From Rheinheimera oceanensis (GTDB taxonomy: Bacteria; Pseudomonadota; Gammaproteobacteria; Enterobacterales; Alteromonadaceae): a DNA stretch of 64,000 bases. Position numbers and translations under genes: made by a program. Below are positions 35,506 through 44,602 of this stretch, piece after piece (the stretch's first letter is position 1; every line of letters begins with the position of its first letter). The notes below the pieces were generated by a model. It was not told where the DNA came from and ran no database searches. It saw only the letters and a list, made by a program, of their open reading frames with translations. The DNA is taken from contig NZ_JAGPNM010000009.1 of assembly GCF_018831085.1 (NCBI RefSeq), positions 62,001-126,000 on the forward strand. Direction: 5' to 3'.

Positions 35506-36531
35506 TCAAGCAAACTGCATTAACACCCCAGCGGCGATATCCGCTTGTGAGTACACGCCGGTATCCAGCACCCAGCCGGTTACCAGTGCCGCGGGTGTTA
35601 CGTCAAACGCCGGGTTAAATACTGCCGCATCTTCCGGTGCCCATATGGTTTTGCCAAAAGATCCGCTAACACCACGAACTTCGTCGGCATGACGCTGCTC
35701 AATCGGGATAGCACTGCCATCTGCACAGGCTAAATCTACCGTGGTGTGCGGTGCAACCACATAAAATGGCACTTTATGATAATGCGCCAGCACAGCCAGC
35801 GAGTAAGTGCCGACTTTATTGGCAAAATCACCGTTGGCAGCAATGCGGTCGGAGCCGACAAAAATACGATCAACCTGGCCACGGGCCATCAACATCGCCG
35901 CCATATTGTCGCAAATAAGCTGATATGCAATGCCCAACTGCTGACATTCCCAGGCAGTTAAGCGACCGCCTTGCAGCAATGGCCGGGTTTCATCTACCCA
36001 AAGGCGGATATTTTTACCCTGCTGATGTGCCAGATTAACTACACCAAGCGCTGTACCTACACCAGCTGTGGCCAGGCCACCGGTATTGCAGTGCGTTAAC
36101 AGCTGCTCACCGTCCTGTACCAGTGCTGCGCCATGGCGCGCCATATTCAGACATAGCTGCACATCTTGCGCAAACAATTGCCCGGCACAATCAATGGCGG
36201 CAGTTTTAAAATCGGCTTGTTGCAGTGCAGCTATCATGCTGTCAAGGTTATTCATCAGGTTAACTGCCGTGGGTCGCGCTGCGCGCAGCACTTCGGCATC
36301 CCGTAACAACTGCTCACGGCTATCGCCTACGCTGGCGCGATATGCCAGCAATAAACAGGCGCCAATCCCAATAGCAGGCGCACCACGTAACTGCAGCGCT
36401 TTAATCATAACAACCATGTCGTTAACTGTCTGGCAAGGCAGCCATTTTTGTTGTTGCGGCAGTAAGGTCTGATCCAGCACATACAACTCGCCTTGTCTGG
36501 TTTTCAGGCTCAGTGCTGTTAAGTTTTTCAT
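35506..36531 (-). CDS. mtnA: methylthioribose-1-phosphate isomerase
   Basis: A 341-residue aldose-ketose isomerase turning methylthioribose-1-phosphate into methylthioribulose-1-phosphate. Motifs: RGAPAIGIGA, THCNTGGLATAGVGTALG (catalytic Cys) and GSDRIAANGDFANKVGTYSLA (catalytic Asp). Divergent from mtnK over a 75-87-base gap with a perfect met box. Together with mtnK it supplies the substrate of MtnB. Confidence 0.96.
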   Translation of the reverse strand: MKNLTALSLKTRQGELYVLDQTLLPQQQKWLPCQTVNDMVVMIKALQLRGAPAIGIGACLLLAYRASVGDSREQLLRDAEVLRAARPTAVNLMNNLDSMIAALQQADFKTAAIDCAGQLFAQDVQLCLNMARHGAALVQDGEQLLTHCNTGGLATAGVGTALGVVNLAHQQGKNIRLWVDETRPLLQGGRLTAWECQQLGIAYQLICDNMAAMLMARGQVDRIFVGSDRIAANGDFANKVGTYSLAVLAHYHKVPFYVVAPHTTVDLACADGSAIPIEQRHADEVRGVSGSFGKTIWAPEDAAVFNPAFDVTPAALVTGWVLDTGVYSQADIAAGVLMQFA

Positions 36532-36554
36532 AGCTTATTCCTGTTTGGCGTTGC

Positions 36555-36562
36555 AGACGTCT
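36555..36562. promoter_or_regulatory. met box between mtnA and mtnK
   Basis: A perfect AGACGTCT. Immediately to its right, ATAAGGTT is a weak second box (4 of 8). MetJ usually needs two adjacent boxes, so the strength of repression here is uncertain; the match to consensus and the position between divergent salvage genes make it convincing as a site. Confidence 0.72.
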
Positions 36563-36618
36563 ATAAGGTTTGCGATTATGCAGCCCTGCTATTTTCAACA
36601 CAAGCAATGAGAGCCAGG

Positions 36619-37821
36619 ATGACAGATTACCGTACCTTTACCACTGACGATGCAATGCGCTTTGCCGATGAGCACAGCGGCCTGTTTGGCGATCACAGTA
36701 AATTAAGCTGCGAAGAATTCGGTGATGGTAATCTGAACCTGGTATTCCGGGTTGAAAACGACAAAGGCACCAGCCTGATTGTTAAACAGGCGCTGCCCTA
36801 TGCCCGCTGTGTTGGCGAAAGCTGGCCGCTGACTGTAGACCGCGCCCGCATTGAAGCCGAAGTGTTGTTAAAACACCGCAAACTGTGCCCCGACCATACA
36901 GTAGAAGTACTGCATTATGATGTTGCGCTGGCCGCGATCCTGATGGAGGATTTAAAAGATTACCGCATTGCACGTACCGAGCTGATAGCCGGTAAACAAT
37001 TTGCACATTTGGCGCCACAACTGGCAACCTATTTGGCAAACACGCTTTACTACACCAGTGATTTCGCACTCACAGGCCCGAACAAGAAGCAGCAGGTTGG
37101 CCAGTTTTTAAACCCGGAACTGTGCCTGATTACCGAGGATTTATTCTTTACCGACCCATACTGCAACCACGAGCGCAATAATATCCACAGTGAAATACGT
37201 AACGATGCCCTGCAACTATGGCATGACGACGCACTACAGGCCGAAGTAGCACAGCTAAAAGCCGGTTTTCTGTCTAAGCCCCAGGCTTTACTGCATGGTG
37301 ATGTGCACACCGGCAGTATTTTTATTAATGATGATAACTGTAAACTGATCGACGCTGAATTTGGTTTTTATGGCCCTGTTGGTTTTGATGTTGGTAGCCT
37401 GATCGGTAATTTGCTGTTGAACTATCTTGGTCATTTCGGCCTGACGCAGGATACCGCCGCACGCCAGCAGCATCAGGACTACCTGCTATCACAGGTGCAA
37501 ATTCTGTGGCAGGAGTTTGAGAAGCAGTTTAAACAACTAATGAGCAATGAATGCCGCGAACCGACACTGCAAAACAGCTTGTATCAGCAACGCTTTATAC
37601 AGCAGGTATTTACCGATACTCTGGGGTATGCCGGGTGTGAGCTGATCCGCCGCACAGTTGGCCTGGCGCATGTTGCCGATTTAGACAGTATCAGCGACGA
37701 CACCCTGCGCGGACAAAGCGAACGCAAAGCGCTGAAACTGGGCCGCGAGCTGATTATGCAGCGCAACGAGCTTGCGGGTATAGAACAAGTGCTTACGCTG
37801 GTTCGATACCAGCAAAATTAA
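36619..37821 (+). CDS. mtnK: S-methyl-5-thioribose kinase
   Basis: A 400-residue kinase of the aminoglycoside-phosphotransferase-like fold that phosphorylates methylthioribose. Motifs: GDGNLNLVFRV near the N-terminus, the catalytic HGDVHTGSIFI and the metal-binding IDAEFGFYGPVGFDVG. Start at 36619 (MTDYRTF) fits the family; an ATG four codons earlier is also possible. Use of MtnK implies that methylthioadenosine is first cleaved by MtnN, which is not in this window. Confidence 0.95.
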   Translation: MTDYRTFTTDDAMRFADEHSGLFGDHSKLSCEEFGDGNLNLVFRVENDKGTSLIVKQALPYARCVGESWPLTVDRARIEAEVLLKHRKLCPDHTVEVLHYDVALAAILMEDLKDYRIARTELIAGKQFAHLAPQLATYLANTLYYTSDFALTGPNKKQQVGQFLNPELCLITEDLFFTDPYCNHERNNIHSEIRNDALQLWHDDALQAEVAQLKAGFLSKPQALLHGDVHTGSIFINDDNCKLIDAEFGFYGPVGFDVGSLIGNLLLNYLGHFGLTQDTAARQQHQDYLLSQVQILWQEFEKQFKQLMSNECREPTLQNSLYQQRFIQQVFTDTLGYAGCELIRRTVGLAHVADLDSISDDTLRGQSERKALKLGRELIMQRNELAGIEQVLTLVRYQQN

Positions 37822-37850
37822 CCCGGTATATTAAAAAGTCTCCATCAAAA

Positions 37851-37884
37851 AGACACCACAGCCATTTATCTGGCTGTGGTGTCT
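37851..37884. terminator. terminator between convergent mtnK and the redoxin gene
   Basis: A perfect 14-bp inverted repeat (37851-37864 and 37871-37884) with a 6-base loop. The minus-strand transcript continues into TTTTGATGG and a further T5, so it suits the redoxin gene best. Confidence 0.85.
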
Positions 37885-37898
37885 GTGTTGGCAGCTAA

Positions 37899-38498
37899 TT
37901 AGTACTTAATACTACAACCATAAGGTTTGGTAACGGCCGGGTCGGGTTTTGCACCGGCCAGCACAGCTTTGGCGGCGTTAGCAAAAAGTGGTGTGGCTTT
38001 GCTGATATCATCTACTTTGGCAGACGGAATACTGTCAATCCCGCCCATATACTGCAACATACCGGCTTTATCAATGACATACATATGTGGCGTGGTTTTG
38101 GCGTCATAGGCTTTACCTACCACACCGCTTTCATCAAATACCACAGCCGTAGGTACTGCATCGCGGCTGGCAGTAAGCTCATCTGCTTTGGCCGGGCTAA
38201 CGTGGCCCTGCTTGCCCGGTGCCGATGAAATAACGGTAAGCCATACCACATCCTGTGCAGTCAGGTCACTCTGCAGTGCCTGCATATTACCGCTGTAGTG
38301 TTTTACGACAAACGGGCAATCATGGTTAGTCCATTCCAGTACCACATTTTTGCCGGCAAAATCTTTTAAACTATGGCTGTTACCTTTGGTGTCCACTACG
38401 GTAAAGTCAGGGGCCGGAGCACCCACCTGTGGTGCAGCGCTTAAACCCAGCGACAATAAGGCTGCTGAAGCAGCCAGTACCAGATGACGTAATTTCAT
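37899..38498 (-). CDS. periplasmic redoxin (AhpC/TSA-like) protein
   Basis: A 199-residue exported thioredoxin-fold protein with a signal peptide (LVLAASAALLSLGLSAAP). The mature start VGAPAPDFTVVDTKG is typical of AhpC/TSA-type redoxins. The active site reads NHDCPFVVKHY, with a single Cys in place of CxxC, and a second Cys lies in the last residues (GCSIKY). It sits just downstream of the DsbD-like gene on the same strand, which could keep it reduced; that link is inference. Exact activity unknown. Confidence 0.83.
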   Translation of the reverse strand: MKLRHLVLAASAALLSLGLSAAPQVGAPAPDFTVVDTKGNSHSLKDFAGKNVVLEWTNHDCPFVVKHYSGNMQALQSDLTAQDVVWLTVISSAPGKQGHVSPAKADELTASRDAVPTAVVFDESGVVGKAYDAKTTPHMYVIDKAGMLQYMGGIDSIPSAKVDDISKATPLFANAAKAVLAGAKPDPAVTKPYGCSIKY

Positions 38499-38535
38499 AG
38501 TGCTTACTCCTGTATTTTCCTGGCCTGTCAGGCCG

Positions 38536-40614
38536 TTAAGGTTGACTACTTAGCTGCGCTAACGTCTGCGGCAAAGTGTCAGGGGTTAAAATCTGTGGTA
38601 ATACTTGTGGCGGCTGCCCCGGCCAGTACAACACATACAATGGTACACCATCGCGCTGATACAAACGTAAGTACTCGGTTATGGCGCTGTCACGCAGTGT
38701 CCAGTCGCCTTTTAAGTAAGTAACATCGTACAGTGCCAGCGCGGCTTTGCTGCTGTCGGTGTTTAACGCCACCCGCTCGTTTACCAGACAGGTAATACAC
38801 CAGTCTGCGGTCATATTAACCAGTACCGGTTTACCCTGCTCCCGCAGTTGCTTAAGTGTAGCGGCAGACCACGGCTGCCAGTGTTGTGTATCACCGTTTT
38901 GTGCCTGTGGTGCTGTCGGTTGTGGCGCCAGTACAGGTAACACCAGTGCCAGCAATAGCAATAACAACGCTATACCTGCACCAACACGGCCAGCCTGAGC
39001 CAGTTGCTTACGGCCCCACAGCCAGCATGCACAGGCCACACACACCAGGCCAATTAACAGCAATGCCTGAGCATCAACACCGGCCTGGCGGCCATATACC
39101 CACAGCAGCCAGACGGCGCTTAAATATAACGGATACGCCAGCACCTGCTTTAAAGTGTCCATCCAGGCGCCGGGCTTGGGTAAAATACGGGCAAAGCCCG
39201 GTATAAATGCCAGCAGCAAGAACGGCAATGCCATACCCAACCCTAAGGCCGCAAACACTAACAGTGCCACCGGCGCACTTTGGGTTACCGCATAACCCAG
39301 TGCAGAGCCCATAAAGGGTGCGGTACAAGGGCTGGCGACTATTACTGCCAGCACGCCGGTAAAAAACGAGCCTTTGCCACCTTTAGCCGTGGCAAGTGCG
39401 CCGCCGGTATTCATCAGCCCCAGGCCAAACTGCACAACGCCGGATAAACTTAACCCCAGCGCAAACAGCAAATACACCAGCAATGCCACCATGTAAGGGC
39501 TTTGTAACTGAAAACCCCAGCCAATCGCGGCCCCGGCGGCGCGCAGCACAATAAGCAGCAGTGCCAGGGCAACAAAACTGAGTACCACACCGGCACTATA
39601 AAATAGCGCGTCACGTTTTTGCTGTGCCTGTTGTGTGCTGTTGGCGGCAATACTCAGCGCTTTTAGCGACAGCACCGGAAATACGCACGGCATTAAGTTT
39701 AAGATCAGGCCGCCGGTAGCGGCCATCAGTAAAATTAACCACAGCGCCGTGCTGTTTTGCTGGCCCTGAGTTACCAGAATTTCAGCTGCAGTTTTCCCAT
39801 TGCCTGCCGGTTGTACGCTTTTTGTCAGTTGCACGCTGTAGGCGTTGTCTGCACTTACCAATACCAATTCAATTTGATCAGCCACGCCGGAAAAATAGGT
39901 ATTTAGCGGTTGCTGCAACAACAACTGTGCCCCTTGCTGGCTGATTTGCTGTGCAGCTGCGTGATCAACCAGCTCTGTTGCAGCCACAAAAAAAGCGCTT
40001 ATGTCTGTCGGCTGCTGCCAGTTAATCAGAGCAGAAAAAGCCCCACCGGAGGTATCAAACTGGCCGCTGATATTCAGCGGTTGTGGCAGTTGCTGCTCTG
40101 CCCGGCGAAATAAAGCGCTCTGCTCATCTGCCAAGATCGCGTCGCTGCCCACAGCTAATGTCAGGCTAAATTGTGCTTCAGCCGGTATACAAACTTCCTC
40201 GCATACCAGCCAGTCGGCCTGCAACTGAATAGCAATAGTGTCCGATGCATAATCAGCCGCAATGCTAAGATCAGACAGTAAAACTGTATTGCCCTCAAAG
40301 CCGTAATTTACCAACGGCGGTATGGTAATAGCGTGTGGGGTTGGCCATTGAATGTCGCCAGCCGTTACACCATCGGGTAATTGCCAGCTTAAACTGGTAG
40401 CCAGGCCGGAGTCGCCGGGGTTTTGCCAGTAGGTATGCCAATGTTCATCCGGCACAAAATGCAGCGCCAGCCGCACCGTTTGCCCAGGCGTTACCTGCTG
40501 ATACTCACTGACCAGTTCAGCTTTAAGGTGTTTTGCCGTTTGCCAGCCAGTGGTTGCTGCATGCCCGTTTATCAGTATGCAGCAGTAAAACAGCAGAAAA
40601 ATTACCCTGTGCAT
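38536..40614 (-). CDS. DsbD-family thiol:disulfide interchange protein
   Basis: A 692-residue membrane reductase that carries electrons from cytoplasmic thioredoxin to the periplasm. Signal peptide, then an N-terminal periplasmic domain with CEEVC (near 140), a core of about eight membrane helices with MPCVFPVLSLKALSI (near 310) and ASPCTAPFMG (near 430), and a C-terminal thioredoxin domain with WCITC (near 605). All three cysteine pairs are present. The long N-terminal domain is of the ScsB/DUF-type rather than classical E. coli DsbD. ATG at 40614 gives a proper signal peptide; a longer reading runs through 15-nt tandem repeats. Probably works with the redoxin 37 bases downstream. Confidence 0.9.
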   Translation of the reverse strand: MHRVIFLLFYCCILINGHAATTGWQTAKHLKAELVSEYQQVTPGQTVRLALHFVPDEHWHTYWQNPGDSGLATSLSWQLPDGVTAGDIQWPTPHAITIPPLVNYGFEGNTVLLSDLSIAADYASDTIAIQLQADWLVCEEVCIPAEAQFSLTLAVGSDAILADEQSALFRRAEQQLPQPLNISGQFDTSGGAFSALINWQQPTDISAFFVAATELVDHAAAQQISQQGAQLLLQQPLNTYFSGVADQIELVLVSADNAYSVQLTKSVQPAGNGKTAAEILVTQGQQNSTALWLILLMAATGGLILNLMPCVFPVLSLKALSIAANSTQQAQQKRDALFYSAGVVLSFVALALLLIVLRAAGAAIGWGFQLQSPYMVALLVYLLFALGLSLSGVVQFGLGLMNTGGALATAKGGKGSFFTGVLAVIVASPCTAPFMGSALGYAVTQSAPVALLVFAALGLGMALPFLLLAFIPGFARILPKPGAWMDTLKQVLAYPLYLSAVWLLWVYGRQAGVDAQALLLIGLVCVACACWLWGRKQLAQAGRVGAGIALLLLLLALVLPVLAPQPTAPQAQNGDTQHWQPWSAATLKQLREQGKPVLVNMTADWCITCLVNERVALNTDSSKAALALYDVTYLKGDWTLRDSAITEYLRLYQRDGVPLYVLYWPGQPPQVLPQILTPDTLPQTLAQLSSQP

Positions 40615-40621
40615 TGTTCTT

Positions 40622-40668
40622 ACGTATATAGCTCTCACGTATATAACTCTCTCATATATACCGCTCTC
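40622..40668 (-). repeat. 15-nt tandem repeats just upstream of the DsbD-like gene
   Basis: Two 15-nt units (40622-40636 and 40637-40651) differ at one position; a third, more degenerate unit follows to 40668. In frame with the dsbD-like gene they would read IYVRT, IYVRA and IYERV, so they could be part of a longer protein if an upstream start is used, but they precede the likely signal peptide. Confidence 0.75.
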
Positions 40669-40882
40669 ACATAGTGCATCTGTGTATCGATACGAGCCTA
40701 CACGGCTTTTGATCAAACTGCCGACAAATTAACCGTCAAACTACGCTAAGTTGAGTATTTTTTGCGACAAAATGCTATATTAAGCCGGTATAAACGTAAC
40801 AACTGCTGTGGTCACTCCAGCAAAGTGTTCGTTACAACAAGCATACAAAACAATCGTAATCCTCAATAAAAGGTTCACCTTA

Positions 40883-43126
40883 ATGAAGCTATTTACTAAG
40901 TCGGTATTGTCAGCGGCCATTCAGGCCGGCCTGTTTAGTGCAGCTGTTGGTTTTTCTCCTGTGTTAATGGCACAGGAAAGTGACAAAGACCAAGGCGGCA
41001 AACAACAGGAACTGGAAACCATTACTGTTACCGCGCAAAAGCGCAGCCAGAGTATTCAGGAAGTGCCAATCTCTATTGCCACCCTGTCCGGCGAAAAGTT
41101 TGACACTATTTTCTCTTCCGGTGATGACATTACAGCGTTGGCCATTAAGGTGCCGGGCCTGTATGCCGAAACCTCTAACGGCCGTGCTGCACCACGTTTT
41201 TATATCCGTGGTTTAGGTAATACCGATTTTGACTTAGCTGCATCGCAACCGGTATCCATTATTATGGATGACGTGGTGATGGAAAACGTGATTCTAAAAA
41301 GCTTCCCGCTGTTTGATGTACAGCAGGTAGAAGTGATCCGCGGCCCGCAAGGTACGTTGTTCGGCCGCAATACTACGGCCGGTATTATTAAATTTGACAG
41401 CGTAAAGCCAAGCCAGGATTTTGATGCCTATGTTAAAACCACTGCTGGCACCCTGGGCCAGTTTAACCTCGAAGGTGCGGCAGGTGGCGGTTTAACCGAC
41501 GAACTCTCTGCCCGTATCTCTTTGTTATCCCAACACCGTAGCAACTGGGTAAGCAACAGCTACACCGGCGAAAGCGACGTTATGGGCGGCTACAATGAAC
41601 GTGCCGGCCGGTTGCAGTTTTTATATGAAACAGCCGACTTCGATGCACTGTTAAATGTACATTCCCGTAACTACGATGGTACTTCCAGCCTGTTTCGCAA
41701 AAATATACTGACCCCGGGTAGCGACAAGTTAAACGAAAATTATGACCGCGATACTGTGGCTTATGATGCACCCGGCTATAACCGCCAGAGCTACGACGCC
41801 TGGGGCGCCTCACTGAAGTTTGACTTCCGTTTTGATGGCATGACACTTACCAGCATTTCAGCACTGGAGCGCGCAGATGGTGGTGGTATCGGTGATATTG
41901 ACGGCGGCAACCCCGGCCAGGCCGGTCCTGCTAACCCGGACAATGCGGTCACTGAAGATCAGTTAAAAGATTTAAAACAGTACACACAGGAAATCCGCCT
42001 GGCCAGCGACACCTCTGGCCCGCTAAGCTGGCAAGCCGGTGGTTTTTACTTCGACTCAACCTTTGGTGTAAACAGCATTGACGGTTTCTTTGGTGCCACT
42101 GAAGTGTTCCACGGCAATACCAGTTGGGCGCTGTTTGGCCAAACCACCTATAAATTCACCGACAAACTGGATGTTACTGCCGGTATCCGTTATACCGACG
42201 ATGTAAAAACCTTCTCGGTAGGCCAGCAGAATGTTGACGGCTTTGCTCTGGTTATCGGTGCTGCACAAATTCAGCAGTATGACCCGATCAAAGTATCTGA
42301 CGACCAAATCAGCTGGGAATTAAGCGCCAACTACCGTTTAACCGATAAAACCAGTTTATTTGCCCGCGTAGCTGAAGGCTTCCGTGCCCAGTCGATTCAG
42401 GGCCGTGATGTGGCATTTGAAGCACCGCCGTCAGTTGCTGATTCAGAAACCATTACGTCATTTGAAGTAGGCGCCAAATCAGACTTACTGGATAACACCC
42501 TGCGCCTGAACGGTGCGGTGTTTTACTACACTATTGACGATATTCAGTTATCTGCCATTGGTGGTGAAACCCAGGGCAACCAGCTGATTAATGCCGACAA
42601 AGGCGTAGGCTATGGCTTTGAGGTTGATTTTGATTACCGCGTACTGGCCAACCTGAGCCTGGGCGGTGGTTTTAGCTACAATAAAACTGAACTTAAAGAC
42701 GACAGTTTAACAGTAGCACCATGCGGCTCTGGCCTGTGTACCGTGCTGGACCCGCTTAACGCGCAGGATTTAGCCTTAATTAATGGTAACCCCTTCCCAC
42801 AGGCGCCAGAAACTATTCTGACGTTAAACGCCCGTTATGATTTCCCGGTACAGGGTGGTGAAATTTATATTTACGGCGATTATCAGTTACAGGGTAAAAC
42901 CAACCTGTTTTTGTATGAATCAGCCGAGTTTAAATCAAACAATAACTACGAAGCCGGTTTACGCATAGCCTATGTTAACTACGACGGTAATTACGAAGTA
43001 GGCCTGTTTGGCCGCAATATTACTGATCAGGACAACCTGAAAGGTGCTATCGACTTTAGCAACCTGACCGGTTTTGTTAACGAACCGCGCACCTTTGGTG
43101 TCGACTTTAAAATCAGCTTTTATTAA
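40883..43126 (+). CDS. TonB-dependent receptor
   Basis: A 747-residue outer-membrane receptor: signal peptide ending PVLMAQ, a TonB-box-like LETITVTAQKR, a plug (RFYIRGLGN, VEVIRGPQGTLFGRNTTAGII) and a 22-strand barrel ending in Phe-Tyr (FKISFY). Substrate unknown: no siderophore or vitamin gene is adjacent and no clear Fur box is seen in the 166-base leader. Start at 40883 has AAGG upstream and gives a normal signal peptide. Confidence 0.93.
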   Translation: MKLFTKSVLSAAIQAGLFSAAVGFSPVLMAQESDKDQGGKQQELETITVTAQKRSQSIQEVPISIATLSGEKFDTIFSSGDDITALAIKVPGLYAETSNGRAAPRFYIRGLGNTDFDLAASQPVSIIMDDVVMENVILKSFPLFDVQQVEVIRGPQGTLFGRNTTAGIIKFDSVKPSQDFDAYVKTTAGTLGQFNLEGAAGGGLTDELSARISLLSQHRSNWVSNSYTGESDVMGGYNERAGRLQFLYETADFDALLNVHSRNYDGTSSLFRKNILTPGSDKLNENYDRDTVAYDAPGYNRQSYDAWGASLKFDFRFDGMTLTSISALERADGGGIGDIDGGNPGQAGPANPDNAVTEDQLKDLKQYTQEIRLASDTSGPLSWQAGGFYFDSTFGVNSIDGFFGATEVFHGNTSWALFGQTTYKFTDKLDVTAGIRYTDDVKTFSVGQQNVDGFALVIGAAQIQQYDPIKVSDDQISWELSANYRLTDKTSLFARVAEGFRAQSIQGRDVAFEAPPSVADSETITSFEVGAKSDLLDNTLRLNGAVFYYTIDDIQLSAIGGETQGNQLINADKGVGYGFEVDFDYRVLANLSLGGGFSYNKTELKDDSLTVAPCGSGLCTVLDPLNAQDLALINGNPFPQAPETILTLNARYDFPVQGGEIYIYGDYQLQGKTNLFLYESAEFKSNNNYEAGLRIAYVNYDGNYEVGLFGRNITDQDNLKGAIDFSNLTGFVNEPRTFGVDFKISFY

Positions 43127-43182
43127 TCGCTGAGTTAGTACGAATCGACTTGCTCTAAGTCAACCGTTGAAGGCAGGGATGC

Positions 43183-43215
43183 TGACAAATTCGTCAGGAA
43201 CGAATTTGAACAGCT
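43183..43215 (+). repeat. 33-nt interspersed palindromic repeat, copy 2
   Basis: Matches the reverse complement of 35396-35428 at 32 of 33 positions; CAAATTCGT (43186-43194) pairs perfectly with ACGAATTTG (43200-43208). Confidence 0.85.
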
Positions 43216-43231
43216 CCGCTAGCCCGCAGGG

Positions 43232-43252
43232 TGAACTTCAGGATGAAGTTCA
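43232..43252. repeat. 9-bp palindrome
   Basis: TGAACTTCA and TGAAGTTCA flank a three-base GGA loop, 17 bases after the interspersed repeat. Confidence 0.8.
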
Positions 43253-43441
43253 TAGTCGAGCCCCCACGGAAGGGTTTACGGCGCGTTGACGTGGGCAAGC
43301 CGGTTCGTACTATTCTTTCTGGCTTGCTTCTGCTTTTAGTCACTCCTTTCCGGCGAAAAAACCTGCGCTTTAACCTGTTCTGATTGCACAAGCGGCAACA
43401 TCGTTTTACGCTGAGCACCTTCTGTTACCGCGGAGCATAAA

Positions 43442-44524
43442 ATGCCGGATTTTCGCAGCGATACCGTAACCCAACCTTCTCTTGCCATGAAAGAGCGTAT
43501 GTTTAACGCGCCTTTAGGCGATGACGTATTTAACGACGACCCTACCACGCTGGAATTACAACGCTACGCTGCCGAAATGCTTGGCTTTGAAGCCGCACTG
43601 TTCGCGCCCAGCGGTACCCAGACCAATCTGATGGCCATGATGAGCCATTGCCAGCGTGGTGATGAAGCCATTGTTGGCCAGCAGTGGCATACCTACAAAT
43701 GGGAAGGCGGTGGTATGGCGGTATTGGGCTCTATTCAGCCGCAACCGCTGGAACTGCAAAACGATGGCACCTTGTTGCTAAGCGATATTGCCGGTGCAAT
43801 AAAACCCGACGATCCGCATTTTGCCCGCACCCGTTTAATTGTCATCGAAAACACTGTTGGCGGTAAGGTATTACCGCTTAGCTATATGCGTGATGTGGCC
43901 GCACTGGCAAAAAACAAAGGCCTGGCCTGCCATATAGACGGTGCCAGGTTGATGAATGCAGCTGTGGTACTGGCACCACAACACAACTTAACGCCACAAC
44001 AAATGGCGCGTGAACTGTGCATGGGTTTTGATTCAGTATCGCTGTGTTTATCTAAAGGTTTAGGTTGCCCGGTCGGGTCGTTATTGCTGGGCTCAACTGA
44101 TTTTATCGCCCGGGCGAAACGGGTGCGCAAAATGCTGGGCGGTGGTATGCGCCAAACCGGCATCTTAGCCGCTGCCGGTCTGTATGCGCTGGAAAACAAC
44201 ATCACCCGACTGGCCGACGATCACACCAATTGCCGCCGTTTAGCCGATGGCCTGGCCGTATTAGCGGCGCAGCTACCGGCACTGCAGGGCCAACTTAGCG
44301 TTTTGCCGGTACAGAGCAATATTTTATTTACCGACATCAGCCTTGAACTGGCAGACCGCCTATTACCCTATCTGGCAGAATGCGGTATCAGGCTTACCAG
44401 CAGCAATTACCAAAGCACCAACGGTGCTATTAAACGCGTACGCTGGGTGTGCCATTTACAAATAAGCAGCGACGATATTGAGCAAACCCTGCAGCATGTT
44501 ACCAATTTCGCCAGACTGAATTAA
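43442..44524 (+). CDS. ltaE: low-specificity L-threonine aldolase
   Basis: A 360-residue PLP enzyme cleaving L-threonine and L-allo-threonine to glycine and acetaldehyde. Motifs: FRSDTVTQPS at the N-terminus, PLGDDVFNDDPT, FAPSGTQTNLMAMM, HIDGARLMNA and the PLP lysine in CLSKGLGCPVGSLL. GGAG precedes the ATG. Slightly longer than E. coli LtaE (333). Confidence 0.94.
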   Translation: MPDFRSDTVTQPSLAMKERMFNAPLGDDVFNDDPTTLELQRYAAEMLGFEAALFAPSGTQTNLMAMMSHCQRGDEAIVGQQWHTYKWEGGGMAVLGSIQPQPLELQNDGTLLLSDIAGAIKPDDPHFARTRLIVIENTVGGKVLPLSYMRDVAALAKNKGLACHIDGARLMNAAVVLAPQHNLTPQQMARELCMGFDSVSLCLSKGLGCPVGSLLLGSTDFIARAKRVRKMLGGGMRQTGILAAAGLYALENNITRLADDHTNCRRLADGLAVLAAQLPALQGQLSVLPVQSNILFTDISLELADRLLPYLAECGIRLTSSNYQSTNGAIKRVRWVCHLQISSDDIEQTLQHVTNFARLN

Positions 44525-44602
44525 CCACACGCCTGAAAGCAAATGCACCTTTTGCCTGTCTGTTACGTAAGCAGCAAAACGTAACAACAGGCAGAGGTAA
44601 TT

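Larger units (their letters stand above)
43127..43441. other. intergenic region rich in hairpins
   Basis: No gene was found. It contains copy 2 of the 33-nt interspersed repeat (43183-43215), then a 9-bp hairpin (43232-43252) and a weaker CCCACG/CGTGGG pair (about 43262-43295). The order suggests one structured element of about 110 bases. Confidence 0.65.
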
